Positions 25,318 through 33,604 are shown, counted from the stretch's first letter. The stretch is DNA of 49,878 bases from Candidatus Rokuibacteriota bacterium (GCA_016200085.1 JACQFL010000029.1:1-49878), one strand, 5' to 3'. A program made the numbers and translations. The notes: a model not told the origin generated them from the letters alone.

Positions 25318-27017
25318 GGCCGCCGCGCGAGCACGATCTCGCCGGAGAGCCCGCGCACCTCGAGCACCGGCGTCTGCTCGCTCGGGTAGTGCTGGCGGGA
25401 GAACTCGCGCACCCGCGGCGACACGAACTGGAAGAGCTCGAGGACCGTGACGCGGCCGTCACCGTCGAGGTCCGCGGCGCCGTCCAGCCCCTCGACCACG
25501 TAGGACGTGAGCAGCCCGCCGCCGCGCTGCGCGTCCTCGTACGCGGGCTGCTCGGGGCGGCTGGCCGAGATCACGACACGCCCGACCGTCGCCTCCAGGG
25601 GCGGGCGCGCCGGCGGCGTCACCGCTGAGCGGGCGCTGAGCCCGCGGATCATGGCGGCGCCCCCGCCCGAGTAGCAGGCGTCCAGGATGACCACGACCTC
25701 CCGGGCCGGCAACTGCCCCAGCAGCTCCTCGAGGTGCTGGTCCATGAGCGCCGTGCCCGCGAGGTCGTCGAGGCGGCCATCCCAGGGCACGAGGTAATAG
25801 TGGGGCCGCGCGTCCTCGCCCGGCCCCATCGACCCGTGGCCGGAGAAGAACAGGACCACGCTGTCCTCCTCGCGGACGACGGCGCGGAGCCGCTCGAGGG
25901 CGGCCAGGACGGCGGCGCGGGTCGCGTTCCGGTCGTCCAGCACCGTCACCGCATCGCTGGCGAAGCCCCCGCGGCGCGCCAGCGCCTGTCCGAGAGAGGC
26001 GGCGTCGCGCGCCGCGAAGCTCAGCCGGCTCGCGCCGCCGGGCCCGCCCTGCTGGTAGTCGTCGATCCCGACGAGCAGCGCGTGGCGGCGGCCCGCCCGC
26101 GCGGCGAGCTCGCTGCGCTCCCGACCCATCACCACGGTCACGGCGGCGCGGCCGAGCACCCCGCCGGCCCGCTCGGCGGCCAGCACGCGCTCGGCGTCGT
26201 TGCGCGAGAGGACGAGATCGCCCTGCTGGCCGCCCGAGGCGGCCACGGCACGGACAATCAGCGGGTTGGCTCCGACGCGGCCGCTCCGGACCGCTTCGGG
26301 GAGGCTGACCGCGTAGCCGACCGGTCCCTGCTGGGCGAACGCGGCGGGCTCGACGACGTGCGGCCCGAACACCACCTTGCTCGAGCCCTCCTCGAGGAGC
26401 CGCGGCGAGAGCGCGGGGGAGAACGGGGCATCGGAGGCATCGACGACCACGCCGGTGTAGGCGCCGCTCACGCGGAAGGCCCCGTCGCCGGCGAACCCGT
26501 CGGCGGGACGCGCCGCCGCCCAGCCCCGGACGGATTCGGCGAGGCTCCCGGGGCCGCGCAGCCTCAGCCCCATGACCACTTCCGCCCACACGCCGCCGCC
26601 GGGCACGTCGCGCACTGTCTCCTGGACGACGACGGCGCCCTTGATCCGGCCCTGCACGGTGGCGCGCACGGTCTGGTCGGTGACCATGGCGTTCTTGACG
26701 ATCGTCGTGCCGTCGATGGCGACGCCCTCGACGATCTCGGCCAGCTTGAAATAGGCGAGCGGGCGCGCGGCGTCGCGGGCGAGCCCCTGCTCGTGGGCGC
26801 GGTTGAGGGCCAGCGCGGGGTCCGCGGTCGCGCCGGCCTGGACCTCGATATAACCGTCGTCCCACTTGACGCGGGCGGCGGTCGCGCCGGCGACGCTCTT
26901 CTTGTCCAGCCGGCTGGTGGCCGGCTCCTTCCACCACTGGGCGGCGGCGGCCTGGGGAGAGACGGCCACGAGCAGGACAGCGAGCGCTGCGGCGCACCCC
27001 GAGACGGCCGGCGTCAC
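25314..27017 (-). CDS. Exported LPP20-caspase (C14) protease with EF-hand loop
   Basis: 567 residues from a GTG with GGAAGG upstream, giving a signal peptide that ends SPQAAAA. Residues 25-300 form an LPP20-like pair of domains (AYFKLAEIVEGVAIDGTTIV, AYTGVVVDASDAPFSPALSP). The C14 caspase domain spans about 311-510 with dyad His394 (FFSGHGSMG) and Cys448 (ILDACYSGGG). A canonical 12-residue calcium loop, DLDGDGRVTVLE (516-527), sits inside the caspase end, suggesting calcium control as in many metacaspases. This arrangement on the periplasmic side is unusual. Stop overlaps the M48 start. Target unknown. Confidence 0.9.
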   Translation of the reverse strand: MTPAVSGCAAALAVLLVAVSPQAAAAQWWKEPATSRLDKKSVAGATAARVKWDDGYIEVQAGATADPALALNRAHEQGLARDAARPLAYFKLAEIVEGVAIDGTTIVKNAMVTDQTVRATVQGRIKGAVVVQETVRDVPGGGVWAEVVMGLRLRGPGSLAESVRGWAAARPADGFAGDGAFRVSGAYTGVVVDASDAPFSPALSPRLLEEGSSKVVFGPHVVEPAAFAQQGPVGYAVSLPEAVRSGRVGANPLIVRAVAASGGQQGDLVLSRNDAERVLAAERAGGVLGRAAVTVVMGRERSELAARAGRRHALLVGIDDYQQGGPGGASRLSFAARDAASLGQALARRGGFASDAVTVLDDRNATRAAVLAALERLRAVVREEDSVVLFFSGHGSMGPGEDARPHYYLVPWDGRLDDLAGTALMDQHLEELLGQLPAREVVVILDACYSGGGAAMIRGLSARSAVTPPARPPLEATVGRVVISASRPEQPAYEDAQRGGGLLTSYVVEGLDGAADLDGDGRVTVLELFQFVSPRVREFSRQHYPSEQTPVLEVRGLSGEIVLARRP

Positions 27018-27097
27018 GTTGGCGGTCCTTCCGTCACACGAACGCCGAGCCGCACAATCGCGTCCACGAAGCACTGGAGCCCGTCCCGCCCGCGACC

Positions 27098-27769
27098 TTA
27101 CGGCGCTCCGAGCGCGGCCGCCTGGGCCCGGAGCGCCTGCTCGATGGCGCCAATCTGAAGGTAGGCGAACACCAGCCAGCGCCGGTAGAGCCCGTTCGCG
27201 GGCGCCAGCCGCGCGGCCTCCTCGAGCGGGCGCACCGCCCGGGGCGCCTCGCCCAGCCGGAGCAGGGTGACGCCGAGCCAGAACTGGGCCGCCTCGTTCG
27301 TCGGGTCGCTCGCCACGGCGTCGCGCAGCAGGGGCAGCGCCCGCGCCGCGAAGTCCGCGGCGCCGTAGAGCGACATCGCCGCGTGGAAAGCCTGTGCGGA
27401 CTCCGCGCGCACGCGACCGGCTGCACCCAGCGTCGCCACGCGCTCGGCGCCCTCCCAGGTGGGGAGCGGAGTCGCCGCGGTGAGCCGGGGGGTCCGTGGG
27501 TCCGAGGCGAGGCCGACGAGCAGGCCGACGGCGAAGACGACCGCGAGCACCGCGGCGAACGCCAGACGGGCCGGCCACGACCCCACCCAGGCACGGAGCA
27601 CCGGCCGCCACCCGGGCAGGGTGAGCGCCGCGAGCGGGTCGGCGCGCTCGAGGGCGGCCGCGAGCGCGCGCTCGTCGACGGCCGGAGCAAGCCGAGCCGC
27701 CAGCTGGGCCCTTTGCCACTCGTCATCGAGGGCAGCCTCGAAGCGCGCGAACCCCTGTTCGTCGCTCAG
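27098..27769 (-). CDS. Membrane TPR protein, likely anti-sigma partner
   Basis: 223 residues if started at CTG 27769, overlapping the sigma stop (CTGA) with GAGGTGA six bases upstream. The only canonical start nearby, GTG at 27796, lies 31 bases inside the sigma gene and has a poor ribosome site. A soluble N-terminus (SDEQGFARFEAALDDEWQRAQ) precedes one membrane helix (LAFAAVLAVVFAVGLLVGLA), then periplasmic TPR-like helices (AAQFWLGVTLLRLGEAPRAV, GLYRRWLVFAYLQIGAIEQAL). No zinc-binding HxxxCxxC is seen. Position and topology fit an anti-sigma or sigma-modulating protein; this is inference. Confidence 0.72.
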   Translation of the reverse strand: MSDEQGFARFEAALDDEWQRAQLAARLAPAVDERALAAALERADPLAALTLPGWRPVLRAWVGSWPARLAFAAVLAVVFAVGLLVGLASDPRTPRLTAATPLPTWEGAERVATLGAAGRVRAESAQAFHAAMSLYGAADFAARALPLLRDAVASDPTNEAAQFWLGVTLLRLGEAPRAVRPLEEAARLAPANGLYRRWLVFAYLQIGAIEQALRAQAAALGAP

Positions 27770-28581
27770 GACGTCACCTCGCCCACGAGCCGCCACACCT
27801 CGCGCTTGGCCCGCCCCAGGCGCCGCTTGGTCTCCGTCGCCGGCAGGCCGACTTCCTTGCCGATGTCAGCGAGCGACCGGTGCTCCGTCCACCACGCCCG
27901 GAAGATGCGACCCAGCTCGGCGGGCAGGCGCTCGGCCGCCTCGGCCACCCGCGCGCGCCACGCCGGCGCCGGCGCGTCGACGTAGGACGCGAGCAGCGCG
28001 GCATAGAGCCGCTGCCGGCAGCGGGCCAGCGCCACCTCGACCGTGTTGGTCCGCGTCGCGGCACCCTGCGCGATCTCGCTGGCCCGCGCGCCGGAGAAAT
28101 GGAACCTCTCGAGCAGGTCGCGACACCGGGCGTCGAGGCGCGCGAGGGCCTGGCGCACGCGCCGCCCCGACTCGGCCTGCTCCAGATCGGCCTCCGCGAC
28201 GGGGGGCGAGGCGACCAGGTCCTCCAGGACGGCGCCGAGCGGCTTCTCGTCCCCGTCCGGCAGGGCGATGGGGGCGTCGAGCGACTGGAGCCAGCGTCCC
28301 CGGTTCGCGGCGTCGGCGCACACGCTCACGACGACCTTGTAGAGGTAGCTCCGGAACTCCTGCGGGCCGCCCCCGAAGCCCCGTTCGCGAAGACCTTCCA
28401 GGCGCGACCGGGCCTCGGCGACCAGGTCCTCGACCTCACCCTCCAGGCGAAACCCCCCGGCCATCCGATTGAGGACCCAGCGCACGCAGTGGCGCAGCCG
28501 GCTGGAGAACTCCATCAACGCCCCTTCGTCCTCCCGGACGAGGGCACGGAAGAGCTCGAGCTCCGGCCGCCGGGTCGTCAT
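27766..28581 (-). CDS. ECF-like sigma factor with duplicated region 4
   Basis: 271 residues from ATG 28581, longer than the usual 180-200 for ECF sigmas. Region 2 is LRHCVRWVLNRMAGGFRLEGEVEDLVAEAR and onward to FRSYLYKVVVSVCADAANRGRW. Region 4 is ERFHFSGARASEIAQGAATRTNTVEVALARCRQRLY. A second helix-turn-helix follows: AWWTEHRSLADIGKEVGLPATETKRRLGRAKREVWRL. It heads the 12-gene envelope operon, so it likely controls it. Upstream codons to 28626 are rejected for lack of a ribosome site. No clear promoter was found in 28582-28749. Confidence 0.78.
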   Translation of the reverse strand: MTTRRPELELFRALVREDEGALMEFSSRLRHCVRWVLNRMAGGFRLEGEVEDLVAEARSRLEGLRERGFGGGPQEFRSYLYKVVVSVCADAANRGRWLQSLDAPIALPDGDEKPLGAVLEDLVASPPVAEADLEQAESGRRVRQALARLDARCRDLLERFHFSGARASEIAQGAATRTNTVEVALARCRQRLYAALLASYVDAPAPAWRARVAEAAERLPAELGRIFRAWWTEHRSLADIGKEVGLPATETKRRLGRAKREVWRLVGEVTS

Positions 28582-28749
28582 GGCCACAGAACCCGTTCGG
28601 GGGCGGAACCTTGCACTGCAGGGCATGCTAGCCGTTCAGCGGCGGGCTCGGCAACTCCCGGGAGGTCGCCGCCCCCGGTCTCCCGGGCCGGCTCCCGGAT
28701 GCGGTAGCATGGGCCCTCGACGTCGTCGATCCCCACCATCGGGAGCGTC

Positions 28750-29739
28750 ATGGCACAGCTCAAGGTCGGCTTCATCCCCATCGAGGGCGGGCACTTCTAC
28801 AAGGAGTCGCTGGAGGAGGTCGTGCGGGCCGAGGATCTCGGCTTCGACTCGGCCTGGATGGAGGAGCACCACTCCGTCAGGGACCACTACTGGCCGTCGC
28901 CGCTCACCGTCCTCGGCGGCTTCGCGACGCGCACGTCGCGGCTCACGCTGGGCACGGACATCGCGGTAGCCGCCTTCTACCACCCCGTGCGCATGGCCGA
29001 GGACGTCGCGCTCCTCGACGTCATGTCGAACGGGCGGTTCGTGCTCGGCGTGGCCATCGGCTACAAGCCCGACGAGTTCGTGCTCTACGGCACGGATCGC
29101 GAGAAGCGCGGCGCCCGCTTCGAGGAGCAGCTGGCGATCATGACCGGGCTGTGGACCCGGGAGCGCATCGATTTCAAGGGGCGCTACTACACCGTGGCGG
29201 GCCGGCTCGAGCCCAGGCCGGTGACCCAGCCGCACCCGCCGGTATGGATCGGGGGCTGGGGCGACATCACGCTCAGGCGGGCGGCGACGCTGGCCGACAA
29301 CTGGATCCCCGGGCCGACGGCGGACCTCAAGCGCCTGCTCGCCGGCAAGAAGCGATTCCTGGAGTCCCGCCGGGCGGCGGGCCGCACCGCGCCGATCTCC
29401 GAGTGGCCCCTGACCCGGGACGTGATCATTGCCGACACCGACCGGCAGGCCCGCGAGCTCGCCGAGGAGCACATCATGGTCGCCTACCGGCGCGAGTATG
29501 CCGGGGGGTGGCGCCACCCGTTCATCGACGCCAGCATCGCCGCCGACCTGGACTGGCTCATGGAGGACCGCTTCATCATCGGTGGGCCCGATCAGTGCGT
29601 CTCGCAGATCCGCCGGTACGTCGAGGAATACGGCATGACCCACCTGATTTGCCGCACCTTCTTCCCCGGGATGCCCCACGCCCACATCCTGAGAGAGCTC
29701 GAGCTGCTCGCCCGCGAGGTCCTGCCCGCATTTCGCTGA
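28750..29739 (+). CDS. LLM-class luciferase-like flavin monooxygenase
   Basis: 329 residues, cytosolic. The TIM-barrel pattern of luciferase-like monooxygenases is clear: VGFIPIEGGHFYKESLEEVV, DSAWMEEHHSVRDHYWPSPL, LTLGTDIAVAAFYHPVRMAED, GRFVLGVAIGYKPDEFVLYG, PVWIGGWGDITLRRAATLAD. It could use FMN or F420. The C-terminal IIGGPDQCVSQIRRYVEEYG is typical of substrate-monitoring helices. ATG with GGGAG five bases upstream. It lies divergent from the sigma operon with 168 bases between. Substrate unknown; nearby transporter and enolase suggest a catabolic context. Confidence 0.9.
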   Translation: MAQLKVGFIPIEGGHFYKESLEEVVRAEDLGFDSAWMEEHHSVRDHYWPSPLTVLGGFATRTSRLTLGTDIAVAAFYHPVRMAEDVALLDVMSNGRFVLGVAIGYKPDEFVLYGTDREKRGARFEEQLAIMTGLWTRERIDFKGRYYTVAGRLEPRPVTQPHPPVWIGGWGDITLRRAATLADNWIPGPTADLKRLLAGKKRFLESRRAAGRTAPISEWPLTRDVIIADTDRQARELAEEHIMVAYRREYAGGWRHPFIDASIAADLDWLMEDRFIIGGPDQCVSQIRRYVEEYGMTHLICRTFFPGMPHAHILRELELLAREVLPAFR

Positions 29740-29756
29740 TTCGGCGAGAGGTTCGA

Positions 29757-29820
29757 GGTCAGACCAAAAACGTGACTTGCCGGATAACTATGTGATATAC
29801 TGGGGTTTGCTCGTTATCAC
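29757..29820 (+). promoter_or_regulatory. AT-rich promoter/operator region before the dihydroorotate-dehydrogenase-like gene
   Basis: The palindrome GGTCAGACC (29757-29765) resembles a GntR-type operator core. An extended -10 TGTGATATACT (box 29796-29801) lies about 30 bases before the start codon, with a weak -35 GTGACT (29772-29777) 18 bases upstream. Two inverted pairs overlap the -10: GATAAC (29783) with GTTATC (29813), and GTGATA (29793) with TATCAC (29815). This is the most AT-rich stretch in the region. A remnant of a mobile repeat is the alternative reading. Confidence 0.4.
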
Positions 29821-29831
29821 GTTCGAGAAGG

Positions 29832-30896
29832 GTGGGCTGGGAGATCGCCAACGCCATCTACCGAACCGATCGCTCGTACGCGTGGAACTACGGTCACGCT
29901 CCCACCCTGCCACGGACCCGCCGGGTGCCCATGGGCCCCGGCGGTTTACTGTTCGGCCAGCGCCTGAACTCGCCGCTCGGCATCGCCGCCGGCCCCCTGC
30001 TCAACTCCAGGTGGATCGAGGGCTATGCCCGGCTTGGGTTCGACGTGCTGACTTACGCGACCGTCCGGTCGCGCTATCACCCGGCCCACGTCCTGCCCAA
30101 CATCCGTCACGTCGACAACCGTGAGCAGTCGGCCGTCGCCGCCCGCCGCCACACCAACAGCAACGGCAGCACGACCATCGCGGTCTCGACGGGGCTCCCC
30201 TCGATGGAGCCCGACGTCTGGCGCAAGGACGTCCGCCGCGCCAAGGAGCGGATCGGCCGGGGACAGATGCTGATCGTCAGCGTCGTCGGCACCGCCGACC
30301 CGGGGGCCGACGCCGAGATCTTCATCTCCGACTACGCTCGCTGCGCCGCCTGGGCCGCCGAGGCAGGAGCCGACGCCGTCAAGGTGCATCTGGCGGTCCC
30401 CACGCCCCTCGGTGAGCCGGGGCTGTTCGTCTACGAGAACATCCCGCTGGCGGCCCAGATCCTCTACCGCGTCCGCACGACGGTCGCCGTGCCCGTGCTC
30501 GCCAAGCTCGGGCTCTTCCGCTCGCCGCGGATGCTGCACGAGACCGCCACCAAGCTGGCGCCGTGGACGAGCGGCTTCGTGCTCGTGCACGGCATCCCCC
30601 GCCGGGTGGTGGACGAGGAAGGCCACGCCGCCTTCGAGGGCGCCGGCCGGGAGTACGCCGACGTGGTCGGCGGCGCGACGTTCCCCACGTGCTCGCGCCA
30701 GATCGCGGAGATGCTCGCGTGGCGCCGGGCCGGCGCCTGGCCCCATGCGATCCTCGGGGTCGGCGGGCTCAGCACCGTCGCGCGCGCCCAGTACGTGCTC
30801 GGCGAGGGCGCCGACGCCGCGCTTGTCGCCACGGCCGCGCTCTTCGACCCGCTCTTCGCTGTCCGCTTCCGCCAGTCGCTCGCGTCGGCGGCGTAG
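29832..30896 (+). CDS. Dihydroorotate-dehydrogenase-like flavoprotein
   Basis: 354 residues from GTG. The FMN-binding barrel of class 1/2 dihydroorotate dehydrogenases is seen in LNSPLGIAAGPLLNSRWIEG, GFDVLTYATVRS, LIVSVVGTADPG, ADAVKVHLAVPTPLGEPGLF, VPVLAKLG and the phosphate loop AILGVGGLSTVARAQYVLGEGADAALVAT. The substrate loop is not typical of PyrD: the Asn-Pro-Asn pattern is replaced by HLAVPTP, so the substrate may not be dihydroorotate. It follows the monooxygenase after 92 bases with its own promoter-like region. Confidence 0.78.
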   Translation: MGWEIANAIYRTDRSYAWNYGHAPTLPRTRRVPMGPGGLLFGQRLNSPLGIAAGPLLNSRWIEGYARLGFDVLTYATVRSRYHPAHVLPNIRHVDNREQSAVAARRHTNSNGSTTIAVSTGLPSMEPDVWRKDVRRAKERIGRGQMLIVSVVGTADPGADAEIFISDYARCAAWAAEAGADAVKVHLAVPTPLGEPGLFVYENIPLAAQILYRVRTTVAVPVLAKLGLFRSPRMLHETATKLAPWTSGFVLVHGIPRRVVDEEGHAAFEGAGREYADVVGGATFPTCSRQIAEMLAWRRAGAWPHAILGVGGLSTVARAQYVLGEGADAALVATAALFDPLFAVRFRQSLASAA

Positions 30897-30903
30897 GACT
30901 CGG

Positions 30904-30955
30904 AGGGGGACTCCGTCCCCTTCTGAGGCCATCGAAGGGGGCCTCGACGGCCCCC
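30904..30955. terminator. Two GC-rich hairpins between convergent genes
   Basis: The first hairpin pairs GGGGAC (30906-30911) with GTCCCC (30915-30920). The second pairs GGGGGCC (30937-30943) with GGCCCCC (30949-30955) across a 5-nt loop. Neither has a T-run. They sit between the convergent dehydrogenase-like and ABC genes and probably end transcription from both sides. The remaining bases to 31022 show nothing further. Confidence 0.55.
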
Positions 30956-31022
30956 TCCGAGCCGCCCCCCGGAAACAACAGGATTGCGCGGGCGGAGCCC
31001 GCGCTCGGAGCGCGCAGGCTTC

Positions 31023-31799
31023 TCACCGGGCGATCAGGGCTTCGTAGATCTTGAGGGAGAGGGCTCCGAAGTCTGCGGTGGCGCGGGTCTCGACGGTTCT
31101 TGGTCTGGGGAGGGGGACGTCGAGGACTTTGGCGATGCGGCCGGGGCGGGGGGTCATGACGACAACGCGGTCGGCCAGGAAGACGGCTTCGGAGATGGAG
31201 TGGGTGACGAAGAGGATCGTCTTGCGGGCGCCGTTGCCGGTGCGCGCCTCGCCCCAGACACGCAGGAGCTCGAGGTTCATCTCGTCGCGGGTCATGGCAT
31301 CGAGCGCGCCGAAGGGCTCGTCCATCAGGAGCAAGGGGGGATCCAGGAGCAGCGCGCGGCAGAGGGACGCGCGCTGCTGCATGCCGCCCGAGAGTTCGGT
31401 GGGATACTTCGCGGCGAACTCGCCGAGGCCCACCAGCTCGAGGAGCGCGTGCGCCCGCCCGCGATGGGCCGAGGGATCCCGGCCTGCCAGCTCGGCGGGG
31501 AGGAGCACGTTGTCGAGCACACGGCGCCACTTGAGGAGCACGGGCGCCTGGAAGACCATGCCGACCTCGGGGATGGGCCGGCTCACGGGGCGCCCGTCCA
31601 CGGTGACCACGCCCAACGTGGCGCGGCGGAGCCCGGCCACGATGCGCAGCAGCGTGGACTTGCCGCACCCCGACGGGCCCACGAGGGCGACGAGTTCGCC
31701 GCGCCGCACGCCGAGCGTGATGTCGCGCAGGGCCTCCACGGGCCCGCTCGCGGTCGCGTAGGTCATGCCCACGCCCGCGAGCGTGATGAAGTCGCCCAT
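31023..31799 (-). CDS. ABC transporter ATP-binding protein (SsuB/TauB type)
   Basis: 258 residues with Walker A GPSGCGKST, Q-loop VFQAPVLL, signature LSGGMQQR, Walker B LLLMDEPFGALD and H-loop VTHS. The type is that of nitrate, sulfonate or taurine importers with NMT1-like binding proteins. ATG at 31799. Last gene of a three-gene operon after the binding protein (17-base gap). The substrate is set by the binding protein. Confidence 0.95.
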   Translation of the reverse strand: MGDFITLAGVGMTYATASGPVEALRDITLGVRRGELVALVGPSGCGKSTLLRIVAGLRRATLGVVTVDGRPVSRPIPEVGMVFQAPVLLKWRRVLDNVLLPAELAGRDPSAHRGRAHALLELVGLGEFAAKYPTELSGGMQQRASLCRALLLDPPLLLMDEPFGALDAMTRDEMNLELLRVWGEARTGNGARKTILFVTHSISEAVFLADRVVVMTPRPGRIAKVLDVPLPRPRTVETRATADFGALSLKIYEALIAR

Positions 31800-31816
31800 G
31801 GCGGCCGGGCCGGGGC

Positions 31817-32824
31817 TCAGCGCATCGACGCCGGCAGCTCCACCTTGGTCAGGAACTCGTTGGTGAAGACCGCCTTGCAGTCGACCTTGGCCGGCACGCC
31901 CATGTAGGTGTTGACGAGGTCGACGGAGGCGCACATCTTCTTCTCGTCCATCCAGCCGATGCCGTTCTTGGCGTAGCGCTCCGTCTTCATGAGCTCGAGC
32001 CCCATCATCATGTTGGGCTCGATGATGGACAGGTCGATCTCCGGCACCCGCTTCTTGAAGATCTCCAGCGCGGACTTCGGATTGTCCATCACGTCGCGCC
32101 AGCCCTGGAAGGAGGCGGCGAGGAAGTCGCGGAGCACCTTGGGCCGCTCCTTCATCGTCTTCTCGCTGGCCATGATCGACATGCTGTACATGTCGAAGCC
32201 GAAGCTCGCCCACGGCATCATCACCGCGTTGCCCTTGCCCATGGCCTTCTCGTAGAAGGGCAGGCCGGTGGTGTAGTCGGCCACGGAGTCGACGCGCTTC
32301 TCGGCCAGCGCGGGGACCTTCGCGGCGGGCTCCACGTTGACCCAGGTGACCTTGTTCGCGTCGATGCCGTTGAGCTTGGCGAAGGCCGGGAACATCTGCC
32401 GCTGGCCGTCGCCCGGCGGCGCGCCGACCGTCTTGCCCTCCATGTCCTTGGGCTTCGTGATCGGCGCGTCCTTGCGGCTCCACGTGTTCAGCGGCGTCTT
32501 GTCGAACACCATGCCGACGACCTTGATCCGGGTGCCCCGGCCGACCGACGCGATGACCACCGCGCTGTCGGCGAGCCCGACGTCGGCGCGCCCGGTGTCG
32601 ACCTTGGCGATGGAGTCGCCCGAGCCCTTGGAGTTCTCCAGCGCCACGTCGAGGCCGCGCGCCTTGTAGTAGCCGCGCTCGACGGCCACCCAGTAGGCGG
32701 CGTGGTCGCCCACGGGGAACCAGTTGAGCGCGAAGGTGACCTTCTCGGGCGCCTGCGCGGCCGGCACGAGCGGCAGGAGGGCGACGAGGGCGAGGGCGGC
32801 GAGGGTGATGCGCAGAGGCTTCAT
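31817..32824 (-). CDS. ABC transporter substrate-binding protein, NMT1/THI5-like
   Basis: 335 residues with a signal peptide ending VPAAQA. Motifs of the NMT1/THI5-like fold include FALNWFPVGDHAAYWVAVER, YYKARGLDVAL, GRADVGLADSAVVIASV and EGKTVGAPPGDG. Such proteins bind pyrimidine precursors, sulfonates or other aromatic or heterocyclic compounds. The start is ATG with AAAGGAG six bases upstream. It lies between permease and ATPase genes. An enolase-superfamily enzyme and two flavoproteins nearby hint at an organic acid or heterocycle as substrate; this is inference only. Confidence 0.92.
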   Translation of the reverse strand: MKPLRITLAALALVALLPLVPAAQAPEKVTFALNWFPVGDHAAYWVAVERGYYKARGLDVALENSKGSGDSIAKVDTGRADVGLADSAVVIASVGRGTRIKVVGMVFDKTPLNTWSRKDAPITKPKDMEGKTVGAPPGDGQRQMFPAFAKLNGIDANKVTWVNVEPAAKVPALAEKRVDSVADYTTGLPFYEKAMGKGNAVMMPWASFGFDMYSMSIMASEKTMKERPKVLRDFLAASFQGWRDVMDNPKSALEIFKKRVPEIDLSIIEPNMMMGLELMKTERYAKNGIGWMDEKKMCASVDLVNTYMGVPAKVDCKAVFTNEFLTKVELPASMR

Positions 32825-32838
32825 CGATGGCTCCTTTG

Positions 32839-33594
32839 TCAGTTCGACGTTTCCGCCCAGGGCGCGATCCAGCGCGCCGCGAGCACCACCGCGCCGTAAA
32901 CCGCGAGGCCGACGACGGAGATCCACACCAGCGCGGCGAAGGCCACCGGGGTGTTCATGCTGCCCTGGGTGGCGATGATCACGTAGCCGAGACCCTTCTG
33001 CGAGGCCACGAACTCGCCGACGATGGCGCCCACCACCGCGGCGGTGGCGGTCACCTTGAGCGCGCTCAGGATGTAGGGAAACGCGTTGGGGATGCGGATC
33101 TTGGCGAACACTTTCCACTTTGGCGCGTTGAAGACCCGGCCGAGGTCGAGCATCTCCTCGTCGACCTGGCTGAGCCCGACGGCAGTGTTGATGACCACCG
33201 GGAAGAAGCCGATGAGGGCCCCGATGAGCATGTTCGGCACGATGCCGTACCCGAGCCAGAGCAGGAAGAGCGGTGCGACGGCGACCTTCGGCAGGGTGTT
33301 GACGAACACGAGGAACGGCACCAGGGCCCGCGACAGCAGCGCCGACCACGCGATGGCGATGCCCAGCGCCACGCCGACCGCGCCCGCGAGCAGGAAGGCC
33401 CCGACGATCTCCACCGTGGTGGTCCAGGCGTGGGAGAGCCAGGGGATGTCCGAGGCGCCGAGGGCGCGCGCGACCGCCAGCGGACTGGGCAGGAGGTACT
33501 CGCGGATGCCGAGCACGCCCACCGCCGCTTGCCACGCCACGAGCAGGAGCGCGAAGAGCGCCACCGAGGGCAGGGTGCCCGCCAGGCGCGGCAT
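32839..33594 (-). CDS. ABC transporter permease (SsuC/TauC type)
   Basis: 251 residues with about six membrane helices (LPSVALFALLLVAWQAAVGVL, IVGAFLLAGAVGVALGIAIA, FLVFVNTLPKVAVAPLFLLW, GYGIVPNMLIGALIGFFPVV, AFAALVWISVVGLAVYGAVV). The cytoplasmic EAA-type loop appears as LGRVFNAPKWKVFAKIRIPNA. ATG at 33594 was preferred over upstream codons that run into a palindromic repeat. First gene of the importer operon; the gap to the binding-protein gene is 14 bases. Confidence 0.92.
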   Translation of the reverse strand: MPRLAGTLPSVALFALLLVAWQAAVGVLGIREYLLPSPLAVARALGASDIPWLSHAWTTTVEIVGAFLLAGAVGVALGIAIAWSALLSRALVPFLVFVNTLPKVAVAPLFLLWLGYGIVPNMLIGALIGFFPVVINTAVGLSQVDEEMLDLGRVFNAPKWKVFAKIRIPNAFPYILSALKVTATAAVVGAIVGEFVASQKGLGYVIIATQGSMNTPVAFAALVWISVVGLAVYGAVVLAARWIAPWAETSN

Positions 33595-33604
33595 TTCAGG
33601 ACAT

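Noticed and set aside
28582..28749. ECF-type autoregulated promoter (GGAACC at 28605) between the sigma operon and the monooxygenase
   Set aside because: The -35-like element is on the plus strand and no matching -10 lies at the right distance (about 22 bases instead of 16-17).
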